A stretch of DNA of 64,000 nt from Actinomyces minihominis (lineage in GTDB: Bacteria > Actinomycetota > Actinomycetes > Actinomycetales > Actinomycetaceae). Location of the stretch: assembly GCF_900187855.1 (NCBI RefSeq), contig NZ_FYEG01000002.1:360608-424607 (forward strand), given 5' to 3'. The position numbers and the translations under genes are program-made. Of the stretch, positions 8,152 to 17,167 are shown piece by piece. The notes beneath the pieces were generated by a model. The model saw only the letters and a list, made by a program, of their open reading frames with translations. It was not told the DNA's origin and searched no databases. The number at the start of each line of letters is the position of its first letter. Position 1 is the stretch's first letter.

Positions 8152-8964
8152 ATGAGAGTCACGTTTATCGGAGCCGGTGTCATGGGACGCGCCATCGCCG
8201 AGGGTGCTGCGGCCAAGGAGGCGCAGAGGTGGCAGTTCACCTTCTTTGACCCAAACCTCAAGTCAGCCCAAGAAGCTGCCCAAGCCACCTCGGGAACCGC
8301 CGCCACCACAGTCGAGGACGCGGTTCAAGATGCAGAGGTCGTCGTCCTCGCCGTCAAACCGCAGGTCCAGGCCCGGGTGATCGAGGCCCTTCCCAAACTT
8401 GCCGACTGCGTCCTCGTCTCCATTGCCGCCGGACGGTCGCTTGCGGACATCCTGGCCTCCCTCAGCAAGGCCGGCCAGCCCTCAGTTCCGGTTATTCGTG
8501 TCATGCCCAACCTGAATGCGATTGTCGGAAGCGCCACCTCGGCTATCTGCCCCGATGATCTGGTTTCCCCAGAGCAGCTCGAGGCCGTGACCGCCCTGTT
8601 CGACGCAGTGGGAACCACGCTTCAGCTAGATGAACACCTCATTTCTGCCTTCACCGCAATGGCTGGTTCCTCACCCGCCTGGTTCTTCCAGATTGTCGAT
8701 GACCTGGCCCGCGCGGGCGTCAAGCACGGCCTGACGAAAGCCGCCGCGACCTCGGCCGCGTGCTCCACCATGCTCGGCTCCGCCCTCATGCTGCAGAAGA
8801 CCCTGGCCGAGGGCGGTAATGCTGCGGAACTCGTCGACCGGGTCTGCTCTCCCGGGGGCACCACCATCACCGGTCTGCTCGCCGCGCAGGAGGCCGGACT
8901 GGGACCATCCCTGGTCGCCGCCGTCGACGCCACCATCGCTCGCGACCGAGAACTGGGTGCCTAA
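8152..8964 (+). CDS. proC: Pyrroline-5-carboxylate reductase
   Basis: ProC makes L-proline by reducing pyrroline-5-carboxylate with NAD(P)H in the cytoplasm. The 270-residue protein opens with a Rossmann motif (VTFIGAGVMGRAIAEG), continues with VVVLAVKPQ and VIRVMPNLNA, and has the C-terminal proline-biosynthesis signature region TAMAGSSPAWFF to SPGGTTITGL. The start at 8152 is supported by GGAGGAGA 6 bases upstream; an in-frame ATG at 8119 lacks such a site. It is divergent from comEA and 101 bases ahead of valS. Confidence 0.95.
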   Translation: MRVTFIGAGVMGRAIAEGAAAKEAQRWQFTFFDPNLKSAQEAAQATSGTAATTVEDAVQDAEVVVLAVKPQVQARVIEALPKLADCVLVSIAAGRSLADILASLSKAGQPSVPVIRVMPNLNAIVGSATSAICPDDLVSPEQLEAVTALFDAVGTTLQLDEHLISAFTAMAGSSPAWFFQIVDDLARAGVKHGLTKAAATSAACSTMLGSALMLQKTLAEGGNAAELVDRVCSPGGTTITGLLAAQEAGLGPSLVAAVDATIARDRELGA

Positions 8965-8971
8965 ACACTGG

Positions 8972-8996
8972 GCTTTCCAAATCAGGTTTGGAAAGC
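8972..8996 (+). promoter_or_regulatory. Perfect 10-bp hairpin in the valS leader
   Basis: GCTTTCCAAA and TTTGGAAAGC pair perfectly around a 5-base loop, beginning 8 bases after the proC stop and ending 69 bases before the valS start. No T-run follows, so it is not a classical terminator. It could be an mRNA-stabilising or processing element, or a leader control structure. No T-box consensus is present. Confidence 0.5.
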
Positions 8997-9065
8997 ACTG
9001 CAAAGCCAAGTAATTTTGACCCTGGCAAAACACGCCGACCATCAGCATTTTCTGGAGTAAACACA

Positions 9066-11762
9066 ATGAGCTCTTCCGCCCAGTCCCTTCCCCTTTCCCT
9101 TCCGGCCCCGGAAGTTCCGGATCGGGTCGTCACGGAAGGACTCGAGAACAAGTGGCTCAAAACCTGGGAAGACGAGCAGGTTTACGCGTTCGACCGCACT
9201 GCTGAGCGCGCCGATGTCTTCTCCATCGACACCCCTCCCCCCACGGTTTCCGGCTCCCTCCACATCGGCCACGCCTTCTCCTACACCCACACCGACACCA
9301 TGGCCCGCTTCCAGCGCATGCTCGGCAAGAAGGTCTTCTACCCCATGGGCTGGGACGACAACGGTCTGCCTACGGAACGCCGTGTCCAGAACTACTACGG
9401 CGTTCGCTGCGACCCCTCACTGCCCTATGTCGAGGGCTACCAGCCCCCTCACGAGGGCGGTGAAGGCAAGTCCATCAAGGCTGCCGATCAGCAGCCCATC
9501 TCCCGGCAAAACTTCATTGAACTCTGCGTCAAGCTCTCGCAAGAAGATGAGGTCCAGTTCGAAGAACTGTGGCGCTACCTGGGTCTTTCCGTTGACTGGA
9601 ACCTGACCTACCAGACCATCGGAGCGGATGCCCGCCTCGTCACCCAGGCCGCATTCCTGCAGAACCTGGCCCGCGGTGAAGCCTACCGAGACGAGGCTCC
9701 CGGACTGTGGGATGTCACCCTGCAGACCGCCGTTGCCCAGGCCGAAGTTGAGGCCCGCGAGTACCCGGGTCACTACTACAAGCTGATCTTCCACGGCGAC
9801 GCTGCCGAGGTTGGAGAGGATGCTGCCGGTCGCAACGTCGAGATCGAGACCACCCGCCCCGAACTGCTCCCCGCCTGTGTCGCGCTGATCGCCCACCCGG
9901 ATGACGAGCGCTACCAGGACCTGTTTGGCAAGTTCGTTACCTCCCCCGGCTTTGATGTCAAGGTCCCCGTTCTTCCCCACCCTCTGGCGGAAAAGGACAA
10001 GGGCGCCGGCATCGCCATGTGCTGCACCTTCGGTGACATCACTGACGTCCAGTGGTGGCGTGAGTTGCGTCTGCCGCTGCGCGCCGTCCTCGACAAAGAT
10101 GGCCGTCTCGCCCGCACCACTCCGGAGTGGATTACCTCCCCCGAGGGCGAAGCACTCTACGCAGCAGCGGCCGGTAAGACCACCTTCTCTGCACGCAAAG
10201 AGATCGTCGACGCCCTCACCGAGTCCGGTGATGTGGTCGGTGAACCTCAGGCAACCACCCGCATGACCAACTTCTTCGAGAAGGGCGACAAGCCCCTCGA
10301 AATCGTCACCTCACGTCAGTGGTACGTGCGCAACGGTGGTCGCGATTTCGTTCGTGAGGGGGGCACAAAGCAGCTGCGGGAAGAGCTGATTGAACGGGGT
10401 CGCGAACTGAACTTCCACCCCGACTTCATGCGGGTGCGCTACGACAACTGGGTCAACGGCCTCAACACCGACTGGCTCATCTCTCGCCAGCGTTTCTTCG
10501 GTGTACCGATCCCCGTTTGGTACGCCATTGATGAGGACGGTGCGGTCAACTACGACCGCGTCCTCGTTCCTGAGTTTGAGCAGCTTCCAGTTGACCCCAC
10601 CGTTGACACCCCACCCGGGTACGCAGAGGAGCAGCGCGGCGTGGCCGGCGGCTTCGCCCCGGAGATGGACATCATGGACACCTGGGCCACCTCCTCGCTG
10701 ACCCCACAGATTCCCACCGGGTGGTTGCGCGACGAAGACCTGTACCATCGCGTCTTCCCCATGGATATGCGAGCCCAGGGCCAGGACATCCTGCGCACCT
10801 GGCTCTTCTCCACCGTCCTGCGTTCCAATCTGCAGTTCGATACCCTGCCCTGGGCTAATGCTGCGATCTCCGGCTGGATCCTCGATGCCGACCGCAAGAA
10901 GATGTCCAAATCAAAGGGTAATGTGGTCACCCCCATGGCCCTGCTTGAAAAGTACGGTTCCGATGCGGTGCGGTACTGGGCTGACTCGGCCCGACTGGGC
11001 ACGGACGCCACCTTCGATGAGGGGCAGTTGAAGATTGGGCGCCGCCTGGCAATCAAGCTTCTCAATGCCTCAAAGTTCGCCCTTTCCATGGCGGCTGCAG
11101 ACGGCTCCCTTGAACTGGATCCGACCCGTGTCACCATGCCGGTTGACGCCTCGGTTCTGGCCTCTCTGGCCGAGGTCGTTGAGTCTGCCACCGCCTCCTT
11201 CCATAACTACGATCACACCCACGCCCTCGAGATTACCGAGACGTTCTTCTGGGCTTTCTGCGACGACTACATTGAGCTGGTCAAAGAGCGGGCCTACAAC
11301 AGCGAGGGAAGCTGGAGCGATGCGGAAGCTGCTTCAGCCCGGGCAACCCTAGCCCTGGGCATCGACGCATTCGTTCGTCTTCTCGCTCCCTTCCTTCCCT
11401 TCTCAGCCGCTGAAGCCTGGTCGTGGTACCGCGAGGATTCGGTGCACCTGGCACCCTGGCCTGTCGCCGAGGACTACCGCAGGGAAGGCGCCGGAACCGA
11501 GGTGCTTGACGCCACCTCTGCCGCTCTCATCCAGCTGCGCCGCATGAAGTCGGAAGCTAAGGTTTCGCCCCGCACCCCCTACCTGCACATCACCCTGACG
11601 GGTCCGTCCCACCAGGTCGAACTGCTGGGTTCGGTGGAGGCCGACCTGCGGGCAGCAAACCGTGTCGAGGGCGAGTTCGTTATTGTGCCAAGTACCGATG
11701 CGACCGACTTCGAGGTGACAGACTTCGAGCTCGGTACCCCACCACAGCGCAGGAAGGCCTAG
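9066..11762 (+). CDS. valS: Valyl-tRNA synthetase
   Basis: ValS charges tRNA-Val with valine. The 898-residue class I enzyme shows the HIGH motif (SGSLHIGHAF) near residue 60, the CP1 editing domain in the middle (ETTRPELLPACVALIAHPDD), the KMSKS motif (KKMSKSKGN), and the C-terminal anticodon-binding helical domain. It lacks a long C-terminal coiled coil, and its composition resembles the actinobacterial/archaeal-type ValS rather than the E. coli form. I start at the ATG at 9066, which has TGGAGT upstream; an in-frame start at 8988 would overlap the leader hairpin. Confidence 0.96.
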   Translation: MSSSAQSLPLSLPAPEVPDRVVTEGLENKWLKTWEDEQVYAFDRTAERADVFSIDTPPPTVSGSLHIGHAFSYTHTDTMARFQRMLGKKVFYPMGWDDNGLPTERRVQNYYGVRCDPSLPYVEGYQPPHEGGEGKSIKAADQQPISRQNFIELCVKLSQEDEVQFEELWRYLGLSVDWNLTYQTIGADARLVTQAAFLQNLARGEAYRDEAPGLWDVTLQTAVAQAEVEAREYPGHYYKLIFHGDAAEVGEDAAGRNVEIETTRPELLPACVALIAHPDDERYQDLFGKFVTSPGFDVKVPVLPHPLAEKDKGAGIAMCCTFGDITDVQWWRELRLPLRAVLDKDGRLARTTPEWITSPEGEALYAAAAGKTTFSARKEIVDALTESGDVVGEPQATTRMTNFFEKGDKPLEIVTSRQWYVRNGGRDFVREGGTKQLREELIERGRELNFHPDFMRVRYDNWVNGLNTDWLISRQRFFGVPIPVWYAIDEDGAVNYDRVLVPEFEQLPVDPTVDTPPGYAEEQRGVAGGFAPEMDIMDTWATSSLTPQIPTGWLRDEDLYHRVFPMDMRAQGQDILRTWLFSTVLRSNLQFDTLPWANAAISGWILDADRKKMSKSKGNVVTPMALLEKYGSDAVRYWADSARLGTDATFDEGQLKIGRRLAIKLLNASKFALSMAAADGSLELDPTRVTMPVDASVLASLAEVVESATASFHNYDHTHALEITETFFWAFCDDYIELVKERAYNSEGSWSDAEAASARATLALGIDAFVRLLAPFLPFSAAEAWSWYREDSVHLAPWPVAEDYRREGAGTEVLDATSAALIQLRRMKSEAKVSPRTPYLHITLTGPSHQVELLGSVEADLRAANRVEGEFVIVPSTDATDFEVTDFELGTPPQRRKA

Positions 11763-11808
11763 CCAGAGCGCCACGAACCCGCCTTGCCACCCCACAGGAA
11801 GAGAAACC

Positions 11809-13809
11809 ATGACTGAGAACGAGAACGTCGAGTCTGCCGCCGAAGCGGATCTAGCCTCTGAAGAGGTGGTTGAGGCTTTGGAAGTCGCCGCTACCGAAGA
11901 TGAGACCATCGTGATTGAGGAGGAGGCCGGCCCACTGGGTGAAGGCATCCTCGTAGAGCGAACCGATGCGGAAGGGATCATCACCACCGAGGCTCTGGAA
12001 TGGACTGCCCCTGTCCTCGCCCGCGTCGATGATCAGGACACGCTTCCACACGCCCTGCTCGACCGCGTGCAGCGTGGTCCTCGCCGTCCTCTCGCAGAGG
12101 TCAAGGAGCCGATCACCGGTTCCTGGCGCACTGTCACCGCCGGCGACTTCTGGGAGTACGTCAACAAGATCGCCCAGGGCCTGATCGGGATGGGTCTGAA
12201 ATTTGGCGACCCCATCGCCATCATGTCGAGGACGCGCTACGAGTGGATGGTTCTGGACTTTGCTGCCTGGGCTGCCGGCCTCGTCCCCATTCCGATCTAC
12301 GAGACATCTTCGAAGGCCCAGATTGAGTTCATCCTCAGCGACGCCGGCGTCAAGTTCGCGATCACCGAGTCGGTGGTTATGGCGAACCTGGTGGCTGCAG
12401 CCGCTGAGGACATCGGCTCTGACCTGACGATTCTGTCTCTTGACCAGGGTGCCATGGGTGAACTTGAGTCTGCGGGCGTCTCGGTTCACGGCAGCGAGGT
12501 CACGGTTCGAACCAACCAGCTCACCCTGGACTCGACCGCCACTATCGTCTACACCTCGGGCACGACCGGCACCCCCAAGGGCACGGTTATCACCCACGGT
12601 AACTTCACCGACCTCTGCAAGAACTCTCACCTGTGGATGCCTGAGGTCTGTGACTTCCCCAAGGCCCGCATGCTCCTGTTCCTGCCGCTGGCCCACATCC
12701 TGGCCCGCTTCCTGCAGGTTTACGTGGTTACCGGTGAGGGCGTCATCGGACACACCTCTGACATCAAGCACCTGCTGCCGGACCTGCAAAGCTTCCGCCC
12801 CACCTTCCTGCTGGTGGTGCCACGCGTCCTCGAGAAGATCTACAACTCAGCAGATGCCAAGACTGGAGCCGGCGCGAAGAACAAGCTGTTCCGTTGGGCA
12901 GCCAATGTCGCGGTGGAGTACTCCAGGGCTCTCGATACCCCCGAGGGCCCCTCACGCCAACTGCGTATGCAGCGCCAGATCGGTGATGCCCTGGTCTACT
13001 CCAAGCTTACGAACCTGGTCGGCGGCAATGTTGAGATCATCATCTCTGGCGGAGCTCCCCTCTCCCAGCGTCTGGCCCACTTCTTCCGTGGTGCTGGACT
13101 GCCGATTCAAGAGGGCTACGGCCTCACCGAAACCACGGGTCCCCTGGCGGTCAACACCCCGCAGCTCACCAAGATCGGTTCGGTCGGACCCGTCCTGCCC
13201 CCGATGCGCGTGAAGATCTCAGATCAGGGCGAGGTCCTGGTCAAGGGTCCAGCGGTCTTCAAGGGATACCTGAAGCGTGACGATCAGACCGCTCTTGCAT
13301 TTGATGAGGACGGCTGGTTCCGCACCGGCGATCTGGGATGGATTGACAAGGACGGCTACCTGTTCATCACGGGTCGCATGAAGGAAGTCATTGTCACCGC
13401 CGGTGGCAAGAACGTTATTCCTTCCGTCCTGGAGGACTCGCTGCGCGGTCACCCCCTGATCAGCCAGGTGGTTGTCGTCGGTGACCAGCGTCCGTTTATC
13501 GGCGCATTGATTACCCTCGACGATGAGATGATGCAGATCTGGCTCAAGAACAAGGGCCTCCCGGCCATGACTGTCAGCGAAGCTGTCCGTCACCCGGAGA
13601 TCCGCGCCTCCCTTTCCGCAGCCATCGATCGGGCGAATGAGGGCGTTTCAAGGGCAGAGTCGATTCGTAAGTTTGAAATCCTCCCGAACGACTTCACCGA
13701 GGCCAACGGTCTGATGACCCCGTCAATGAAGGTGAAGCGGACCCGGGTCCTTGAGCGTCACGCCGCTGATATCGACGCCCTCTACGGGGGTCCGGTAGAG
13801 CAGGGGTAA
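11809..13809 (+). CDS. Long-chain fatty-acid-CoA ligase (AMP-forming)
   Basis: The enzyme activates fatty acids to acyl-CoA through an acyl-adenylate. The ANL-superfamily motifs are complete: P-loop YTSGTTGTPKG, the A5-type IQEGYGLTETTG, the WFRTGDLGWIDKDGY region and GRMKEVIVTAGGKNV near the C-terminus. The 666-residue protein carries an unusually acidic N-terminal extension of about 60 residues (rich in Glu, Ala and Val) before the first conserved block (SWRTVTAGDFWEYV). This extension is probably disordered. The ribosome site is GGAAGAG, and the gene follows valS after 46 bases. It ends at a strong terminator. Confidence 0.93.
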   Translation: MTENENVESAAEADLASEEVVEALEVAATEDETIVIEEEAGPLGEGILVERTDAEGIITTEALEWTAPVLARVDDQDTLPHALLDRVQRGPRRPLAEVKEPITGSWRTVTAGDFWEYVNKIAQGLIGMGLKFGDPIAIMSRTRYEWMVLDFAAWAAGLVPIPIYETSSKAQIEFILSDAGVKFAITESVVMANLVAAAAEDIGSDLTILSLDQGAMGELESAGVSVHGSEVTVRTNQLTLDSTATIVYTSGTTGTPKGTVITHGNFTDLCKNSHLWMPEVCDFPKARMLLFLPLAHILARFLQVYVVTGEGVIGHTSDIKHLLPDLQSFRPTFLLVVPRVLEKIYNSADAKTGAGAKNKLFRWAANVAVEYSRALDTPEGPSRQLRMQRQIGDALVYSKLTNLVGGNVEIIISGGAPLSQRLAHFFRGAGLPIQEGYGLTETTGPLAVNTPQLTKIGSVGPVLPPMRVKISDQGEVLVKGPAVFKGYLKRDDQTALAFDEDGWFRTGDLGWIDKDGYLFITGRMKEVIVTAGGKNVIPSVLEDSLRGHPLISQVVVVGDQRPFIGALITLDDEMMQIWLKNKGLPAMTVSEAVRHPEIRASLSAAIDRANEGVSRAESIRKFEILPNDFTEANGLMTPSMKVKRTRVLERHAADIDALYGGPVEQG

Positions 13810-13835
13810 CTCCCCTCTCCGCAGTTGCATGAAGT

Positions 13836-13885
13836 AAAGCGGCCTTCGCGAACCTCCCTGTCGGGGCTTCGCAAGGGCCGCTTTT
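13836..13885. terminator. Rho-independent terminator, likely bidirectional
   Basis: AAAGCGGCC and CGCGAA on the left pair with TTCGC and GGGCCGCTTTT on the right, forming a long stem with flanking A and T runs. It lies 27 bases after the acyl-CoA ligase stop and about 36 bases beyond the end of the convergent chorismate mutase gene, so it can serve both transcripts. Confidence 0.85.
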
Positions 13886-13921
13886 CTGTCGCTAGCGCCG
13901 GGGCGCCACGACTGCACCCCT

Positions 13922-14254
13922 CTAGTCATCGATGGCCTCGACGACCTCGTCTTCGGAATACTCGCTCTTAATCACCTCGTGGTGACGAATCACCTCGGTG
14001 ACCATGAAGGCCAGGAATGTCTCTGCAAAGTCGGGGTCAAGACCGGACTCGGTGGCGAGGCGCCGAAGACGCTGCACCTGTCGCGCCTCCCTTTCGGGAT
14101 CTGCGGCCGGAAGACCACTGCGGGCCTTGATGTGTCCGACGCGCTGGGTACAACGGAAACGCTCTGCCAGGATGTGGATCAGGGCAGCGTCAATGTTGTC
14201 TATGGTGCGCCGCTCATCGGCCAGCTCAGCTGGAATGGAATCACCGGTGGACAC
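13922..14254 (-). CDS. Chorismate mutase (AroQ class)
   Basis: AroQ enzymes rearrange chorismate to prephenate for phenylalanine and tyrosine synthesis. The 110-residue all-helical protein matches the fold in order: the first helix ELADERRTIDNIDAALIHILAER, the RVGHIKARSGLPAADPEREARQ block with the catalytic Arg/Lys set, and a C-terminal FLAFMVTEVIRHHEVI helix. The GTG start has GAGGGGG upstream. It sits 17 bases after clpX on the same strand, so it may be read from the clpX transcript. Confidence 0.88.
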   Translation of the reverse strand: MSTGDSIPAELADERRTIDNIDAALIHILAERFRCTQRVGHIKARSGLPAADPEREARQVQRLRRLATESGLDPDFAETFLAFMVTEVIRHHEVIKSEYSEDEVVEAIDD

Positions 14255-14271
14255 ATTGCCCCCTCAGGATC

Positions 14272-15522
14272 TCAGGCGGACCGTGCCGCAGTCTCTCCAA
14301 AGACATAGATCTTCGGGTGTCCCTCACCGGTTACCGCCTCTTCGGTGACGACAACCTTCTCTACGTCCGACTCTGAAGGTATCTCATACATCAGATCGGC
14401 GAGAGTGTCCTCCATGATCGAAGACAACCCGCGCGCCCCTGACTCGCGCATCATCGCCAGGCGTGCCATCGCCTTCAGCGCCTCCGGGGTGAACTCTAGG
14501 GCAACACCATCCAGGTCAAAAAGTGCCGCGTACTGGGTGACGAGGGCGTTCTTCGGTTCCGTCAAGATCGCTACCAGGTCGTCCTCAAGCAGAGTCTCCG
14601 TAGAGGTAAGAACAGGTAGACGACCAATGAACTCGGGGATGAGGCCAAAGGTGTGCAGGTCCTCCGGGGTGACATGGCGGTAGAGGTCGCCCAGTTCTGA
14701 CGCGACTGCCAGGTCGGTACCAAAGCCTGTCTGACGCTTACCCAACCTGGACTTGACAATCTCATCAATCCCCGAGAAAGCCCCGGCCGCGATGAAGAGG
14801 ATGGAGGAGGTGTCAATCTCAAGGAACTGCTGGTGGGGATGCTTACGGCCCCCCTGCGGAGGAACCGACGCCTTCGTTCCCTCAATAATCTTGAGCAGGG
14901 CCTGCTGGACGCCCTCACCGGAGACGTCCCTGGTGATCGAAGCGTTCTCTCCCTTACGACCAATCTTGTCGATCTCGTCAATGTAGATGATGCCGTGTTC
15001 GGCCTTTTTGATGTCGCCGTCAGCTTCCTGAATCAGCTTGAGCAGGATGTTCTCAACATCCTCACCCACGTATCCGGCCTCGGTCAGAGCCGTGGCATCA
15101 ACGATGCAGAAAGGAACATCAAGCAGTCGGGCCAGCGACCTCGCGAGGTGGGTCTTCCCGGTGCCGGTCGGGCCCAGAAGGAGGACGTTCGACTTGGTCC
15201 CCTCAAGATCTTCACCACCGCGGTCACGTGCTCGGACCCTCTTGTAGTGGTTGTAAACAGCCACCGAGAGCGCCTTCTTGGAGCGCTCCTGACCCACCAC
15301 CCAGGTGTCAAGGAACGCCTTGACCTCCTTGGGCTTCGGCAACTCCAGGGGCCTGACCTCGACCTCTTCGGGAAGTTCCTCCTCGATGATGTCGTTGCAC
15401 AGCTCAACGCATTCGTTGCAGATGTAGACGCCCGAGCCACCAATGAGCTTGCGGACCTGCTTTTGCGACTTGCTACAGAAGGCGCACTTGAGCAGTTCCG
15501 AACTGTCTTGGAACGAAGCCAT
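14272..15522 (-). CDS. clpX: ATP-dependent Clp protease ATP-binding subunit ClpX
   Basis: ClpX unfolds substrates and feeds them to ClpP. The 416-residue protein has an N-terminal C4 zinc-binding domain (CAFCSKSQ and ICNECVELC), Walker [12 protein letters not shown], Walker [12 protein letters not shown], the GFGTD pore-2/ClpP-binding region and the C-terminal small AAA domain. The length is normal. It lies downstream of clpP1-clpP2 but is separated from clpP2 by about 140 bases containing inverted repeats, so it may have its own promoter. Confidence 0.96.
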   Translation of the reverse strand: MASFQDSSELLKCAFCSKSQKQVRKLIGGSGVYICNECVELCNDIIEEELPEEVEVRPLELPKPKEVKAFLDTWVVGQERSKKALSVAVYNHYKRVRARDRGGEDLEGTKSNVLLLGPTGTGKTHLARSLARLLDVPFCIVDATALTEAGYVGEDVENILLKLIQEADGDIKKAEHGIIYIDEIDKIGRKGENASITRDVSGEGVQQALLKIIEGTKASVPPQGGRKHPHQQFLEIDTSSILFIAAGAFSGIDEIVKSRLGKRQTGFGTDLAVASELGDLYRHVTPEDLHTFGLIPEFIGRLPVLTSTETLLEDDLVAILTEPKNALVTQYAALFDLDGVALEFTPEALKAMARLAMMRESGARGLSSIMEDTLADLMYEIPSESDVEKVVVTEEAVTGEGHPKIYVFGETAARSA

Positions 15523-15591
15523 TTTGCGCCTACCTTGCGGTCATGGCTGCCGACTTTAGAGCAGCCCCAGTAAGTGTGTCGACATGACACA

Positions 15592-15649
15592 AAGCCAGCC
15601 TATTGGAGAGCCTCGGGCTGAACCAGAGGGCACGCCGCCAGGCTGGCTT
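15592..15649. repeat. Inverted repeat between clpP2 and clpX
   Basis: AAGCCAGCCT (15592-15601) and AGGCTGGCTT (15640-15649) are perfect complements separated by 38 bases. A second short palindrome, GTGTCGACATGACAC, lies immediately to the right of clpX's side at about 15577-15591. They could be a clpP2 terminator-like structure or operator sites for clpX. Confidence 0.5.
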
Positions 15650-15661
15650 CAATGTCATCTA

Positions 15662-16357
15662 CTACGCGGCCTTGCGGCTCTGCAGAACGTGGTCGATGAG
15701 GCCGTACTCCCGGGCCTGATCGGCGGTGAGAATCTTGTCGCGTTCAACGTCCCGACGAACCTCGTCCTCGGGCTTGCCGGTGTGGTGCGAAATGGTGCGC
15801 TCCATCCAGGCGCGCATCCGGTCAATCTCATCGGCCACGATCTGAATATCCGAAGCCTGCCCCTGCACCCCATCCATGGCTGGCTGGTGGATCAGGATGC
15901 GCGCGTTCGGCAGTGCGAGTCGCTTGCCGGGCTGACCAGCGGTCAGCAGGACAGCAGCCGCAGAGGCCGCCTGACCCAGACAAACCGTCTGGATATGCGG
16001 GCGCACGTACTGCATGGTGTCGTAGATTGCCGTCATCGCGGTGAATGAGCCACCCGGGCTGTTGATGTACATGGTGATCAGCGAGTCGGTGTCCATGCTC
16101 TCGAGGACGAGCAGCTGAGCCATGACATCATCTGCGGAAGCATCATCAACCTGGACGCCCAGGAAGACGATCCGGTCTTCGAACAGCTTGGCGTAGGGAT
16201 CCTGGCGCTTGTAACCGTAGGCGGTGCGCTCTTCAAAGGTGGGGAAGACATAGCGTGCGTCCGGCATACCCGGAGCCATGCCGCCGGCCAACTGCGCTGC
16301 CATGCCCTCGGGCATCTGGCGCTTGACCGCGTCAAAGTACTGCTTGCTTGAGGTCAT
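15662..16357 (-). CDS. clpP2: ATP-dependent Clp protease proteolytic subunit ClpP2
   Basis: This is the second of two ClpP serine-peptidase subunits which, in actinobacteria, form a mixed ClpP1P2 tetradecamer. The catalytic triad is visible: Ser in GQAASAAAVLL, His in ILIHQPA, and Asp in the DVERDKILT segment. The 231-residue product has the longer N-terminus usual for ClpP2. It starts 2 bases after the clpP1 stop, which indicates tight coupling. Confidence 0.95.
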   Translation of the reverse strand: MTSSKQYFDAVKRQMPEGMAAQLAGGMAPGMPDARYVFPTFEERTAYGYKRQDPYAKLFEDRIVFLGVQVDDASADDVMAQLLVLESMDTDSLITMYINSPGGSFTAMTAIYDTMQYVRPHIQTVCLGQAASAAAVLLTAGQPGKRLALPNARILIHQPAMDGVQGQASDIQIVADEIDRMRAWMERTISHHTGKPEDEVRRDVERDKILTADQAREYGLIDHVLQSRKAA

Positions 16358-16359
16358 CG

Positions 16360-16983
16360 TTATGCCTCTTCCTGGTTGGACATGCGGCCAATGGACTGGG
16401 GGTGGTGGACAATGTGGTCCACAAAGCCGTACTCAAGGGCTTCTTCAGCGGTAAACCACTTGTCACGATCGAAGTCACGATCGATCTGCTCGACCGTCTT
16501 TCCCGTGCGGTCTGCAATGATCTCCGCTAGCTCTTTCTTCATGTGAAGGATGAGGTCGGCGTTAATGCGGATGTCCGTGGCTGAACCGCCCGCACCACCC
16601 GAGGGCTGGTGCATGAGGACGCGGGTATGCGGGGTGATGTAGCGCTTGCCCTGGGTTCCAGCGGTGAGCAGGAACTGTCCCATCGAAGCCGCGAGGCCCA
16701 TACCGACGGTCGCGATATCAGGCTTGACGTACTGCATGGTGTCGTAAATGGCCATACCCGCGGTCACCGATCCACCGGGACTGTTGATGTACAGGTAGAT
16801 GTCTTCGTCAGGGTTCTCTGCGGCAAGGAGAAGCAGCTGCGCGCAGATAGCGTTCGCACTGTCGTCGCGGACTTCCCCGCCCAGCCAGATGATGCGCTCC
16901 TTCAGGAGGCGCCGGTAAACATTGTCGCTCAGGCCCATGCTGGACTCAGTGGGTCCAGCACCAACCGGGGGTAGCGTGGTCAT
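16360..16983 (-). CDS. clpP1: ATP-dependent Clp protease proteolytic subunit ClpP1
   Basis: This is the first ClpP subunit of the tandem pair. The catalytic Ser lies in [12 protein letters not shown], His in VLMHQPSGG and Asp in [10 protein letters not shown] start at the ATG at 16983 with GGAGATCTA upstream, giving 207 residues; the longer frame from 17046 has no ribosome site. A ClgR-like box lies about 110 bases upstream. Confidence 0.95.
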   Translation of the reverse strand: MTTLPPVGAGPTESSMGLSDNVYRRLLKERIIWLGGEVRDDSANAICAQLLLLAAENPDEDIYLYINSPGGSVTAGMAIYDTMQYVKPDIATVGMGLAASMGQFLLTAGTQGKRYITPHTRVLMHQPSGGAGGSATDIRINADLILHMKKELAEIIADRTGKTVEQIDRDFDRDKWFTAEEALEYGFVDHIVHHPQSIGRMSNQEEA

Positions 16984-17054
16984 TAGATCTCCGTATCTAT
17001 GTACCGGAATGAGGACGAGGGCGGAACCCTCGCAACTGGTAACCAAACTAGTCG

Positions 17055-17077
17055 TGTACAGGATCAGATTGTGTACA
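17055..17077. promoter_or_regulatory. Paired TGTACA palindromes upstream of clpP1
   Basis: Two identical 6-base palindromes (17055-17060 and 17072-17077) lie 17 bases apart centre to centre, between the ClgR-like box and clpP1. Within the longer repeated string GTGTACA they are direct repeats about 1.6 helical turns apart. They may be an additional operator or overlap the promoter. Confidence 0.3.
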
Positions 17078-17091
17078 TCCCACGTTCTTTT

Positions 17092-17102
17092 CGCTGTTGG
17101 CG
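17092..17102 (-). promoter_or_regulatory. ClgR-like operator for clpP1P2
   Basis: On the minus strand the site reads CGCCAACAGCG, followed by AAA. This fits the actinobacterial ClgR core CGC-Y-N-A-N-R-GCG. It lies about 110 bases upstream of the clpP1 start and just beyond the tig terminator, the expected position for the activator of clpP genes. Confidence 0.55.
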
Positions 17103-17110
17103 CACCATAG

Positions 17111-17145
17111 AAAAGGGTCGCGAAGACCGAAGTCTTCGCGACCCT
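17111..17145 (-). terminator. Rho-independent terminator of tig
   Basis: A perfect 14-bp stem (17114-17127 with 17132-17145) closes a CGAA/TTCG tetraloop. It is followed on the minus strand by TTTTC. It sits 23 bases beyond the tig stop. Confidence 0.9.
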
Positions 17146-17167
17146 AACTCTGAGTCAAGCGAGAGGG

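Noticed and set aside
8965..9065. T-box leader for valS
   Set aside because: A hairpin is present, but no T-box sequence, specifier loop or antiterminator could be found.
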